Below are positions 28,441 to 37,164 of a stretch of 64,000 nt of DNA, in pieces. The DNA lies in NCBI RefSeq assembly GCF_027694345.1, contig NZ_JAQEVU010000001.1, forward strand, positions 310,001 through 374,000. Reading direction: 5' to 3'. Position numbers and translations under genes: made by a program. Positions within the stretch are counted from its first letter, which is position 1. Each line of letters begins with the position of its first letter. The notes beneath the pieces were generated by a model. The model did no database searches. It had not been told where the DNA came from and was given only the letters and a program-made list of their open reading frames with translations. The DNA comes from Varibaculum timonense_A. GTDB lineage: Bacteria; Actinomycetota; Actinomycetes; Actinomycetales; Actinomycetaceae.

Positions 28441-28468
28441 TGCCCGCAAGTGTAAGAGTGTTTTGATG

Positions 28469-28541
28469 GTGCTGGTCACCGTAGCGTAACCCTGGGTTTA
28501 CTCGGTTAGAAACAACCTGCCCTGCTTACGGTGACTAGCAC
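28469..28541. repeat. Long inverted repeat inside the vWA-tubulin block
   Basis: The left arm GTGCTGGTCACCGTA (28469-28483) and right arm TACGGTGACTAGCAC (28527-28541) form a 15-bp stem with one G-U pair, enclosing a 43-base loop with smaller pairings (GGGTTT with AAAC). It fills most of the 124-base gap between the tubulin-like gene and the next gene, which starts 24 bases later. No T-run follows. It could be a regulator site, an RNA-processing signal or an attenuator. Confidence 0.75.
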
Positions 28542-28564
28542 ACAATACAAGTGAGGATTAGCCA

Positions 28565-30802
28565 GTGTTTACCGTTATTATCCTATCCGAGGCAGCTAAA
28601 TCGATTTTTGATAATTCAAGAATCTATTTTTCACCTTATGAGGAAATGGGTGATATTGCCTTTTGTTCTTGGAATCAGTCTCCTAATGCTCGCACGCTGC
28701 GGGAAGTTCTACCGGATTTGCCAGCGATTATTAAAGGAAAAACTGCTTGGCGAGCAGTGGTAGTAGATCATCCTCGAAACACAAAATCTCAAGTGAGAAA
28801 AGCTCGCTATGATTTACCGGAGAATCGAAATAGAGAGAATCCTTTTGACTTTCTAGATAATACCCAGGTTGAGCTAAACCTAAAGCACTCTAACCATGCA
28901 TTAGTTCGTCTTTCTCACGTTTTATTGGGTTACCCTTCTTTAAGTGCTAAGGGATTTATCCCGGTAATAACCTATTGTGATGCCGAAACTAATAAACGGG
29001 TTGAAAAGACCATTGATCAGGCGATTAATGATTTTTTGGAAGCCGGGGTGCTGACCGCTCAAGATCAAGAACGTCTAGAAGCGCTCACTGCCTCTCAGCG
29101 AAACGAGTATCTGTTCAAACAGGCCATATCCTGGATAGGGGCGCGTCACAGTGAAGTATCCCGTATCTATAAAAGACAAAACTATGATTCTGGTGAAGTA
29201 AAACGGCATAAAGATATTTCTCGGGTTTACCATATGGAAGAGTTGCGCCCGGCGGAAGTATATTTTATCGCGACTCGAGCTCCGATTACTCCGGAAGAAA
29301 ATGTTGAATTAGGTCTAGTTTGGAAACAGTATGAAGAGCGAGACGCCTCACGTTTCGTTGAACGCAATGATTACCCTACTATGACTCGATTTGCGGTTTA
29401 CGAAATGCTAGAGGAAAAGAACTCTGGATATGAACAGGACGAGTTGAGATTTTGGCTATCCGTTCTTTCTTTAGCGGTAAATCAAGTTCCGCCTAGCACT
29501 TTCCAAGCCGATCGTCTCTACCGCATTGGGGTTTCGATTAGTTCTCAAGATCTCTCCGAGATGCTTAATGCCCATATGTCTAAGCTTCGGGCGGCAGAGA
29601 AAGTGTTAGAGCGCCTTATTAAACGACCTTTGCCTGATTCCAAGGCGGATATGGATGAGATACTGGCTAGACAAAAGATTGACGTAGATTTCGAGCGGGT
29701 AGATAAAGAACAGCTAAGTGTTAGTAGGGCTGGATATGGTCTGTTTACCGATCGTCCAGTTTCTGAATATATCCGATGGAAACAAGATTTTTCCCAGCTT
29801 GCGGCAAAGGTTAGGCGTTTTTCTCGTAAGCCGGCACAACTGCTTGCCTACAGCACTTCGCAAGCTCGACAAGTCGCCACTGCTATCCCCACTTCGACCT
29901 TGATCTTAGATGACATTACCCGTGCAGATATTGAAGAGAGTTTGAACGAGCAGGTTAAGCCGCTTTTACTGCCAGCTACCACTAATGTTCTTGACAAAAA
30001 AGCCTTAAAAAAAGAGCTACGTAAGCATGAACTCAATGTTATCCATGAGATTCGCGAACGGATGACCATGCCGACGGCTCTGATCGCCTGGGTAGTTGCC
30101 CTGTCTGTTTGGGTAATATCTTTTGTCCCTTACTTAATAGCAGCTGCTACCAAAGGAAGCGCCAGCCTTAGGGGCGGTATCGTGATGACCTTAGTTGTTA
30201 TTTTGGTTTTATCCTTATCGGGGCTAGTAGCTTTAATAGGAATGTGGCTCACCCTGCGTAATAAGATTGGTCAGCTGAATGATTTTCTGCATCAAAGCGC
30301 AATAGATGTCCAAAACGGAGCGAAAGCTTTTTCTGCGTATCTTTCTAGATATGTTACCTATAGACGAGGACGAGAACTATTAAGAGGCTCGCTGCGAGCA
30401 AAAGAGCATTTGAATGAAGATCGTGCTCGCTGGAATCGAATCCTTGAGCGGATAAAGGCGCGTCGTCGCGATGAAAGAGAAATCGTGCTGTCTGTCGGCG
30501 GTGATATCAGGATCGAGCGTTATTATGACGGGGTCTGCGAACGAGACTTTGAGTCTGAAGAGAGGGTACAAAAGCTTTACCGGTTCCAACCGGGAGATTC
30601 CTTCATGCCGTTTAATGATTCTGGAGAAATGGTAAAGGCTCCCTATGACTTTGTTTCCGGTTTTACTCTGCTTCGTTTGCCTCTTTACGAACCAGAATCT
30701 TCTCAAATCTTTGATGAAAAGGAAGACGATTACGTAAAACCGCAATCCAGCCAATCTGGGGGCTCTCCAGTGGTCGCTGATAATCAGAGAGGAGACCAAT
30801 AG
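28565..30802 (+). CDS. Uncharacterised protein with two central membrane helices, part of the tubulin-vWA block
   Basis: 745 residues from GTG 28565, with GTGAGGA upstream. I do not recognise the family. Residues 1-505 look soluble and mixed alpha/beta. Two strong membrane segments follow (about 506-527 and 537-562), then a charged coiled-coil-like helix region (NDFLHQSAIDVQNGAKAF onward) and a C-terminal domain ending in an acidic, serine-rich tail. The topology implies that both large domains face the cytosol, tied to the membrane by a hairpin. There is no signal peptide. Only four bases separate it from the next gene, so co-translation is likely. A role as membrane adaptor for the tubulin-like protein is a guess from topology and context. 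Confidence 0.7.
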   Translation: MFTVIILSEAAKSIFDNSRIYFSPYEEMGDIAFCSWNQSPNARTLREVLPDLPAIIKGKTAWRAVVVDHPRNTKSQVRKARYDLPENRNRENPFDFLDNTQVELNLKHSNHALVRLSHVLLGYPSLSAKGFIPVITYCDAETNKRVEKTIDQAINDFLEAGVLTAQDQERLEALTASQRNEYLFKQAISWIGARHSEVSRIYKRQNYDSGEVKRHKDISRVYHMEELRPAEVYFIATRAPITPEENVELGLVWKQYEERDASRFVERNDYPTMTRFAVYEMLEEKNSGYEQDELRFWLSVLSLAVNQVPPSTFQADRLYRIGVSISSQDLSEMLNAHMSKLRAAEKVLERLIKRPLPDSKADMDEILARQKIDVDFERVDKEQLSVSRAGYGLFTDRPVSEYIRWKQDFSQLAAKVRRFSRKPAQLLAYSTSQARQVATAIPTSTLILDDITRADIEESLNEQVKPLLLPATTNVLDKKALKKELRKHELNVIHEIRERMTMPTALIAWVVALSVWVISFVPYLIAAATKGSASLRGGIVMTLVVILVLSLSGLVALIGMWLTLRNKIGQLNDFLHQSAIDVQNGAKAFSAYLSRYVTYRRGRELLRGSLRAKEHLNEDRARWNRILERIKARRRDEREIVLSVGGDIRIERYYDGVCERDFESEERVQKLYRFQPGDSFMPFNDSGEMVKAPYDFVSGFTLLRLPLYEPESSQIFDEKEDDYVKPQSSQSGGSPVVADNQRGDQ

Positions 30803-30806
30803 GAAA

Positions 30807-33800
30807 ATGGATGGGTTAATTTCCGCTGTGTCCCTATTTGATGCTTGTAAATCTGCTATCGGATACTTAGGTTTCATACTTTTACCTTGGCTGGTCAATA
30901 TTCCTAGAACGCGCCGACATCAACAAATATTTATGCCCGTGGTTGCATTTATTTACACAATTGTGGCATTAATAGTCCTCTATTTATTTAATAAAACCCT
31001 AGAGGAAGTGGTATTTGCCTGGCTTTTTAGTTATTTTCCCATCTTGAAGAACTATATTTCTATTTCTCTGTTTTTCTATATAGAAAATGCAGCCATAATC
31101 ATAGTTTTTATGGTAATAAAACTTATGTATCGTCGCTTTGCTACCAATTTCTTTCAAGGGGATGATTTCTTCGGAATTAGTGTCGTAAAGCTTTTCTTTG
31201 ACTATGATTCCATCTCTAATCGTTGGTATATTCAATCCCGATTCGGGAAAACGCGTTCATTTTATTGTGCGTTCTTCGTAGGATCTGTGCTGTGTACCTT
31301 GGGTATCATTGTCGCGATTAAAGCCTATCCCGAACTGCCTGCCTTTGGAGCAATTTGTTTCCCCCTATTTGGAACCATAGTGTTGGGGGAACTTTATTAT
31401 GCCTTACATGGTTTAACCGATGATGAAGTTAAGGATTCTCTCTACGGGGAATCGGAAGAAAACAGACACGTTTCTAACTATTCTGCCCTACGGGCAATCT
31501 ATCGCAAGCTTTTTCCCGAGCGGATTCTCGATGATGGTATTGAGCTGAGTAGCCCCGTAACTTCTGAGAGTTTTAATGCCATTTATAAATTAAGAAAATC
31601 TGATGATGAAACTGAACGAACCTACGGGGAGTATTTTGATCGTCTCAAGAAACAAGGCATTGACATAGATGAAAACCTCATGTTAGCGGGTTTGAATCTT
31701 CTGAAAGGAAAAAGCTGCCTCTTTTGTACGCCTTTTTATCATGATTTAACTTCCTACGTTTCTTTTTCATGCTACGTGCGCTTATTAGAAGGCGGAAAAT
31801 GTCTGATAATTGTGGGGCGCGATGCTAATGCCAGCGATATTGCTAACTGGATTAACCAAGGTTTAGAGGATATATCTGGAATCCCGAATCTATGGTCAGT
31901 GGGGGTAATCGGAGAGATACCCGTGGATAATCTTGACGTAGGGGTATTACGGGCGGCTGATTTACACCGCTACCAAGTGCTGGCAGCCCATAATGAGTTT
32001 TTATCAAGGGTAGAAATAGTCTTATTAAGCGAACCTTCTAAGATAGTTGCTACTTCCCAACTGGGCTTAGGGGTGCTTGCTGCGCAAGTGTCTCAGAAAC
32101 ATACTCCAGTATTTGCGGCTTTTGACCGTAATGCTGATGGCTTGGTTGATACCCTCTCTCATGTTCTTAAAACCAATTTCACCTCGGTTATAGCCACTCA
32201 ACCTAATCGAGGTAGCAGTTCAGATGTGGTTTGGGCTGGGCAAGGGGAACGCTTGATTTCGCGAATTATCCCGGGTGTGGTGCGCGATCTGGGTATGGGT
32301 ACGGAACTTGCTGCCGTTGCGATGAAATATAACGTTGAAAAAATTGGTTGGGTAGGTGGGCAAAACTACCCGGTACTAGATATGAGTTGGATTGCCGGGC
32401 AGTATGCAGAACCGATAACGAGCTATGCAGAAATGCCTCATTCCCAGCAGGCTTTTCAAGATTCCTTTTTGCCGCTTCCTAACCCTCCAGCGCTCAAGCA
32501 AAAAAAGCACTCCTTCTTGATAGTAGAAGATGAAATAGCAAATGTGCATGAGTCATTACGCTTATATGGTTCACGTAGTACGTTTAACGGATTTGTAAAC
32601 CTAATCAGTCAAGACTATTTACTGCGCGACTATATGGCTGATAACCGTAGGATGTTCCACGCAGATCGCAAGGCAATTCCGACAATAGTTTCAGACTATT
32701 CGCGTTCTACCCGTAGTACAGTGTTACGTCTTTTACTGGAGTTGGTTACTTTTTCAGTTCCTCTCGAGTCGATTGTAAAAGATTTAGAGTTATCCGGATG
32801 TATCGAAAAGAATCTTTCCTTAAAGCTAAATACTGAGAAAACTAAAGAGGACGATAGCGGTTTTGATGATATTGGTGAGCCTTTAGCGATTACTCGCTTA
32901 CGGGAAATGATGTCCCGCTATTTCCAAGTAGCCGAAGATAGCATCATATTTGAGGTCACAAAAACTCCTAAGGAGGAAGCAGGAAAATTTCTTCTTTCCT
33001 ACCGGCTTGCCGATATCACTGTTTTCTCTCACGTCCTTAACGGTTTACATACTTCTTATTTCGTGGTTGAGGATGAACGGTGCGAACAGAACTATATTTC
33101 CGCCTGTTTAAGTGGGCATGTAGCTCAGTGTGTTTTACCTGGTCAGTTCCTTACTTATGGGGGTAAGTATTATCAGGTGCAAGCCATTGAGGTGGGTAAT
33201 GCCAGACAGGTGGTGTTAAGGCGGGCATCCGATCATGTGGAGGGCAGACCCGCCTACCGTCCGCTGCTAGACTTTACGATTTCTAATATTCGTCCTCAAG
33301 GGGCAAGCTATTCCCATCTCAGTGGCAGTCCTTTAAGGATTCAGCGGATGATAGTGGAGGTTAAAGCACTTACTAAAGGATATTTGGACTTGCCGAGCCG
33401 CTCAGATTTAACGCATATGCGCAGAGTGGATTTGCCCGATTTACCTACGCGTTCTTATGTGGATAAACAAGTTTTATGCCTTAAATGTCCGGGGGTTGAT
33501 CCTAAAGTTAGAGCTAGTCTAGCGGTGTTACTAAATGAGCTTTTTGTTAGTATTTTCCCTGATTCTCACCAGTTTTTATGGGCGAGCACTGCCTATCCAG
33601 GTGACGAATTCGAGGGATTGTTGCCAGAGTTTACTCTTGCCCAGGCTTGGGCAGCTAGCTCGGTAGAGAACCCCTCTGAAAAGGAAAAAGAAACCGAAGA
33701 GGGGATTAGGTCTATATCTGAAGGAATCTACATTATCGAAGATAGTGATATTGATTTAGGTTTGCTGGAGGCTTTTGAACGTAACTGGGAGCGGTTCTTC

Positions 33801-34589
33801 AATATCCTTTCTGATTATCTATTGTGGCTAACTACTCCGGTTGAATCGGAAGGTACTGAAGTTAAACCTGAAGATGTAACCATTAGCTTCCCTGGTGAAA
33901 GCATGGAAGAAGTGCAGGCTCGACAAAAGCGCAAAGAGAAGGAATCACAAAGGGCGCTCGATAAAGAATTGCCATTCTGGAGGCGATTTAAAGAGTTTAT
34001 TAAATACCTGTTGCGACGCAAACATATTAAGCTACCTACAGATCCGATTGAGGGGAAAGATAAACCGACCAAACTCACTTTGGGGCAGCGAATTAAACTA
34101 TGGTTTAAGCGTTTATTTGGTAGAGGAAAGACCGGAGCGGACAACTCCCAAAATCCACTTTCCCCTGATTTTACTGAGGGCGATGATAGCGCGGTAGAGC
34201 CGGAAAATCTGCGTGAACCAGCAGATGAAGCGATGACGCCAGATGGAGATTCTGTGGATACCGGTGACCGAGCTGAGGAGCTAGCAGAAGATGAGGCGGC
34301 AACGATTGGGACTAGCCCCGGCGCTGAGGAAACTTCCGTCAAGGAGGGCGAGCCTAAGGTAAAACTCGTTCCCGATATGGAACCGGTGGTGATAAAGGTG
34401 GATGGCAAAACTAATAAAGCAGAGGTAGTGACCTCTGATTTAGAAAAACCTGATTCGTCCTCCGGTAAAGATAGTGAAGATTCTAGTGAACAGGTCGCTG
34501 AGGTATCGCCGGTAACCGAGGGGGAGAGCTCTGGTGATGATGATAGCACTGCTGGTAGTAAAGGTGGGGAGGTAGACACAGATGCGTAG
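30807..34589 (+). CDS. Polytopic membrane protein with degenerate helicase-like and DUF1998-like cytosolic region
   Basis: 1260 residues from ATG 30807 (AGGAAA just before). Residues 1-205 contain five or six membrane segments (about 17-32, 40-61, 67-107 as two, 152-174, 177-201). The following region resembles the first motifs of superfamily 2 helicases, GKSCLFCTPFYHDLTSY then LLEGGKCLIIVGRD (residues about 300-345), but the phosphate-binding GSGKT is replaced by YHDLT, so ATPase activity is doubtful. A segment near 775-800 (GQFLTYGGKYYQVQAIE) resembles the beta-barrel of Lhr/MrfA-type helicases, and 971-998 resembles the end of DUF1998. Residues about 1110-1260 form an acidic, low-complexity tail. 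The helicase likeness is by eye only and could be wrong; otherwise the gene is unrecognised. It overlaps the next gene by eight bases. Confidence 0.65.
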   Translation: MDGLISAVSLFDACKSAIGYLGFILLPWLVNIPRTRRHQQIFMPVVAFIYTIVALIVLYLFNKTLEEVVFAWLFSYFPILKNYISISLFFYIENAAIIIVFMVIKLMYRRFATNFFQGDDFFGISVVKLFFDYDSISNRWYIQSRFGKTRSFYCAFFVGSVLCTLGIIVAIKAYPELPAFGAICFPLFGTIVLGELYYALHGLTDDEVKDSLYGESEENRHVSNYSALRAIYRKLFPERILDDGIELSSPVTSESFNAIYKLRKSDDETERTYGEYFDRLKKQGIDIDENLMLAGLNLLKGKSCLFCTPFYHDLTSYVSFSCYVRLLEGGKCLIIVGRDANASDIANWINQGLEDISGIPNLWSVGVIGEIPVDNLDVGVLRAADLHRYQVLAAHNEFLSRVEIVLLSEPSKIVATSQLGLGVLAAQVSQKHTPVFAAFDRNADGLVDTLSHVLKTNFTSVIATQPNRGSSSDVVWAGQGERLISRIIPGVVRDLGMGTELAAVAMKYNVEKIGWVGGQNYPVLDMSWIAGQYAEPITSYAEMPHSQQAFQDSFLPLPNPPALKQKKHSFLIVEDEIANVHESLRLYGSRSTFNGFVNLISQDYLLRDYMADNRRMFHADRKAIPTIVSDYSRSTRSTVLRLLLELVTFSVPLESIVKDLELSGCIEKNLSLKLNTEKTKEDDSGFDDIGEPLAITRLREMMSRYFQVAEDSIIFEVTKTPKEEAGKFLLSYRLADITVFSHVLNGLHTSYFVVEDERCEQNYISACLSGHVAQCVLPGQFLTYGGKYYQVQAIEVGNARQVVLRRASDHVEGRPAYRPLLDFTISNIRPQGASYSHLSGSPLRIQRMIVEVKALTKGYLDLPSRSDLTHMRRVDLPDLPTRSYVDKQVLCLKCPGVDPKVRASLAVLLNELFVSIFPDSHQFLWASTAYPGDEFEGLLPEFTLAQAWAASSVENPSEKEKETEEGIRSISEGIYIIEDSDIDLGLLEAFERNWERFFNILSDYLLWLTTPVESEGTEVKPEDVTISFPGESMEEVQARQKRKEKESQRALDKELPFWRRFKEFIKYLLRRKHIKLPTDPIEGKDKPTKLTLGQRIKLWFKRLFGRGKTGADNSQNPLSPDFTEGDDSAVEPENLREPADEAMTPDGDSVDTGDRAEELAEDEAATIGTSPGAEETSVKEGEPKVKLVPDMEPVVIKVDGKTNKAEVVTSDLEKPDSSSGKDSEDSSEQVAEVSPVTEGESSGDDDSTAGSKGGEVDTDA

Positions 34590-35400
34590 CAGCTATTTAG
34601 ACTATTCCGGTTCGCTCTCGGGACAGACCATAGATATTTCTGGTGTCGCGGATTTTCTGGGTTTAGCTGGTTTTAACGACTCTCCGTTTACTAGAACCAG
34701 ATTGGGCGATCCGGTTAATGCCCCAAATATACAAATCGGGGAAGAGGGAACGAATTACTGTGATTTTTGTATGACTCCTTTAATGGGGGGAGATTTTGAG
34801 CGCCTGGCTGATGGTCGCGAGAGATGTATGCGCTGCTCCGAAACCGCCATCTCTACTCGCGACCAATTCGTTTCCCTATTCATGCGGGCTAAGAAACAGA
34901 TGGAGTTGGTTTTCGAGATAGATATTGCAGTGGCTATGCAGGTCTCTATGGTAAATGCTCGGGAAATCGCCAAGGGTAGTGGGGAAACTTTTGAAGCAAC
35001 TCCTGGGTTTGATGGTCGGACATTAGGCTATGCGGTAAAGTCGTCTGCCGGGTATTCGCTTCATGTTGAAAATGGGGCTCCTGCTTTGGCTTTGCTGGGT
35101 ACTACTATTCATGAACTGACCCATATTTGGCAGTACATAAATTGGGATCGTGCCTCTATAGAGAGAGTCTACGGAAAAGATAAAACCTTGTGCGTTTATG
35201 AGGGGATGGCTACTTGGGCGCAGATTCAATATCTGTATTCCACTCATGCCACGGCTTATGCGCAACGCGAGGAGGCTTACACCGAAAAGCGGAGTGATGA
35301 ATATGGCGTTGGTTTTCGGGCTTTTCGGGAAAAGTATTCTATGTGCCGTGATGGGGTTCTTAGGGGGAAGACTCCTTTTAAGCTAACCTGGCCGCTCTAA
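34582..35400 (+). CDS. Cytosolic zinc-ribbon protein with HExxH metallopeptidase-like motif
   Basis: 272 residues from ATG 34582, overlapping the previous stop (ATGCGTAG). A zinc-ribbon motif is formed by C60-x2-C63 and C82-x2-C85. A zincin-type motif follows: HELTH at 177-181, with a likely third ligand E207 in VYEGMATWAQ, 26 residues after H181. The arrangement fits a gluzincin-like metalloprotease; eukaryotic LIM-peptidase and DA1-type proteins also pair zinc ribbons with such motifs. No signal peptide or membrane helix is visible, so it should act inside the cell. As the last gene of the block it may process a block component, perhaps the acidic tail of its neighbour. That role is speculative. 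Confidence 0.7.
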   Translation: MRSSYLDYSGSLSGQTIDISGVADFLGLAGFNDSPFTRTRLGDPVNAPNIQIGEEGTNYCDFCMTPLMGGDFERLADGRERCMRCSETAISTRDQFVSLFMRAKKQMELVFEIDIAVAMQVSMVNAREIAKGSGETFEATPGFDGRTLGYAVKSSAGYSLHVENGAPALALLGTTIHELTHIWQYINWDRASIERVYGKDKTLCVYEGMATWAQIQYLYSTHATAYAQREEAYTEKRSDEYGVGFRAFREKYSMCRDGVLRGKTPFKLTWPL

Positions 35401-35673
35401 AATAGTTGGCAAAGAATCTGCTGGTGCTGAGCTTTTCAGCTATTAACTTGGCATTGCTGCCTATGGTGTCAGAGCAGTAGCTATTAACGCCTGGGACACT
35501 AAACCTGCACGAGTACGGGCAGTCCGTAGTTCGGACATTACCTAGCTATTTTTGTAAGTAAGGTAAAGCTAAGGTTAATGTTTTGTTGTCTCTAAGAGGA
35601 GGCTGCAGCCCAAATTCCCGTGCTGCCCACCCCACCACCAGCAACGGTGGCATGAACGAAAGGAATTGCAATA
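35401..35673. other. Intergenic region between the tubulin-vWA block and the small secreted-peptide remnant
   Basis: No gene is seen here. GCTGA-GCTTT-TCAGC lies about 30 bases after the metalloprotein stop and could be a weak terminator. GTCCG-TAGTT-CGGAC (35522-35536) is a second small perfect hairpin. GGCTGCAGCC (35601-35610) is a 10-base palindrome next to AGAGGAGG. CCACC-AGCAAC-GGTGG lies near 35633-35652. The AAGGTAAA and AAGGTTAA copies near 35560-35578 are direct, not inverted, repeats. Confidence 0.35.
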
Positions 35674-35892
35674 ATGAAAATCAATAAAATGATTAGAGCG
35701 AGTCTACCTGGTCTCTGTTGGAGCTTGTTCTAACCCTGTGTCGCTCATGCTTCATCATCTGATACTGCATCAAACTTCATAGGGAAAAGCGAAAAGTCCT
35801 CATTGATGTTTGAGCTAGTAAACAAGACGCCTGGTATTAACTATAGTGACATGAAGTGTGCTATTGAAACTGTTACCTATCAACGTTTCTGA
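35674..35892 (+). pseudogene. Small secreted-peptide gene interrupted by an in-frame stop codon
   Basis: From ATG 35674, behind AAGGAA, one frame runs 72 codons to TGA 35890-35892, broken only by TAA at 35731-35733 (codon 20). If the TAA is ignored, the first part reads as a signal peptide: basic MKINKMIRASLPG, a short hydrophobic stretch, then CVAHAS as a plausible AxA-type cleavage site, followed by about 45 polar residues ending in TVTYQRF. The fact that both halves keep one frame with a sensible secreted-protein layout suggests a recently broken gene. It could also be a sequencing error or chance. It lies eight bases before the lipoprotein gene, which lacks its own clear ribosome site. 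Confidence 0.5.
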
Positions 35893-35900
35893 GTTTAAAA

Positions 35901-37157
35901 ATGAAAAGCAGAATATGTCTAAGAGTGGCTATGGCGTTGATGGTATTATCCCTTGCAACCCCGCTTTTGAGCGCCTGTTCTAAAAATAGTTCAGATACCC
36001 AGGTTGATTTAGATAGTTACCAATGGGCTATTTTCACGAGTACCTATCGAAACACGGGAATTTTACCCAGCCCTAGCAGTGGATACGCAATCTTTGTTCG
36101 CGACGATGGTAGTTACGATTTAGTTTCGCATTCGGGAATGGATTCAGGAGAGATTTCCTGGACACAACAGGGCGTTCATTATGCTGATACTAACGGTGAG
36201 CACTGGATTACGAAACAGGGAACTACCTCAGTTAAGGGCAACCGGATTGACCTGATGGATGGTCTGGTGACGCTCAGTGACGGTTTGACGCGCGTTGGAG
36301 TCTACAATGGGGGGAGACGGGGCAAAAAATATCATGAAGAGGTTGTGGTATCCCGACCGGGTTCTAGCGTCCATCACAAGTTAGAAACAGTCGGTTTCTA
36401 TCCAATGATTTCAGCCTGTGGTGATAATGTTTATACCGCCTATTCCAAGGCATCGGAAGTCAGTAATGGGCGTTTCATATTCGATCAGATTGTTGATAAA
36501 GGAGCAGTGAAACATCGGAATTTGAATACCCAAAGTATGCCTTCTTCCGAATTCTCTTTTTATGCTAATGACGCTCCCTGTGCTCAAAATCGAATCTATT
36601 TTATAGGATCGTTTACTATTTATGATGGGGCAAAGCCAACAGGAGATACCAAGCTAGCACCTCATATGGGTCGGTGCCCAGAGGGCGGAGAGGACGAATG
36701 TGCTCTTGCACTCGTGGTTGCTGACGCAAACACAGGGCGACTTAATTGGCTACCTGTCGTTAATGAAAATGGTTCCTCTGAAAAGTTTTCGTCCGAGAAT
36801 GCCGTTGAAGTTGGGCTTGATGCGCACTCTCTGAACGAAAAGGGAAAACTAATATGGCTTAGCGGTTACGGCGTTCTTTATGAAACCAATGTGGAAAATG
36901 GGAAAACCACGGTTCTTAACGACGCATTACGCAATGACAATCAAAGTGAGAACTCCAAGATTATCTATCACTTTTCCTCCGATAAAAACACGGTTACCGT
37001 GCTGGTAGAAGATAGCCGTGATTCCTTCGCTGCGCCCCGTATTGTAGTTTTTGATAAAAGTTCAGGAAAAATTATTAAGAATGTCCAGATTAAAGGGTTG
37101 AAAGGAAAAATATCAGATTCGCAAGTGATAAGAGATATTGCGAGTAAACCCCAATAA
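35901..37157 (+). CDS. Lipoprotein of unknown function
   Basis: 418 residues from ATG 35901. The N-terminus (MKSRICLRVAMALMVLSLA) is a lipoprotein signal ending in the lipobox LLSAC, with the lipidated cysteine at about residue 26. The mature part is mostly beta-rich, with repeated short strands and turn-rich stretches that could be a beta-propeller, but I recognise no family. No good ribosome site precedes it; an internal ATG at 35931 would remove the basic part of the signal and is less likely. It probably depends on translation of the broken small gene just upstream. It is convergent with the GntR gene across a strong bidirectional terminator. Confidence 0.7.
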   Translation: MKSRICLRVAMALMVLSLATPLLSACSKNSSDTQVDLDSYQWAIFTSTYRNTGILPSPSSGYAIFVRDDGSYDLVSHSGMDSGEISWTQQGVHYADTNGEHWITKQGTTSVKGNRIDLMDGLVTLSDGLTRVGVYNGGRRGKKYHEEVVVSRPGSSVHHKLETVGFYPMISACGDNVYTAYSKASEVSNGRFIFDQIVDKGAVKHRNLNTQSMPSSEFSFYANDAPCAQNRIYFIGSFTIYDGAKPTGDTKLAPHMGRCPEGGEDECALALVVADANTGRLNWLPVVNENGSSEKFSSENAVEVGLDAHSLNEKGKLIWLSGYGVLYETNVENGKTTVLNDALRNDNQSENSKIIYHFSSDKNTVTVLVEDSRDSFAAPRIVVFDKSSGKIIKNVQIKGLKGKISDSQVIRDIASKPQ

Positions 37158-37164
37158 TAAACTT

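Noticed and set aside
33815..34579. 254-residue reverse-strand open frame, serine-rich
   Set aside because: It is the antisense shadow of the acidic low-complexity tail of the polytopic protein; no ribosome site or family likeness.
35560..35578. DtxR/IdeR iron box
   Set aside because: The AAGGTAAA and AAGGTTAA copies are direct, not inverted, so the required palindrome is absent.
22212..35900. Integrated mobile element carrying the tubulin-vWA block
   Set aside because: No integrase, transposase, tRNA gene or matching direct repeats were seen at either edge; AT-richness alone is not enough.
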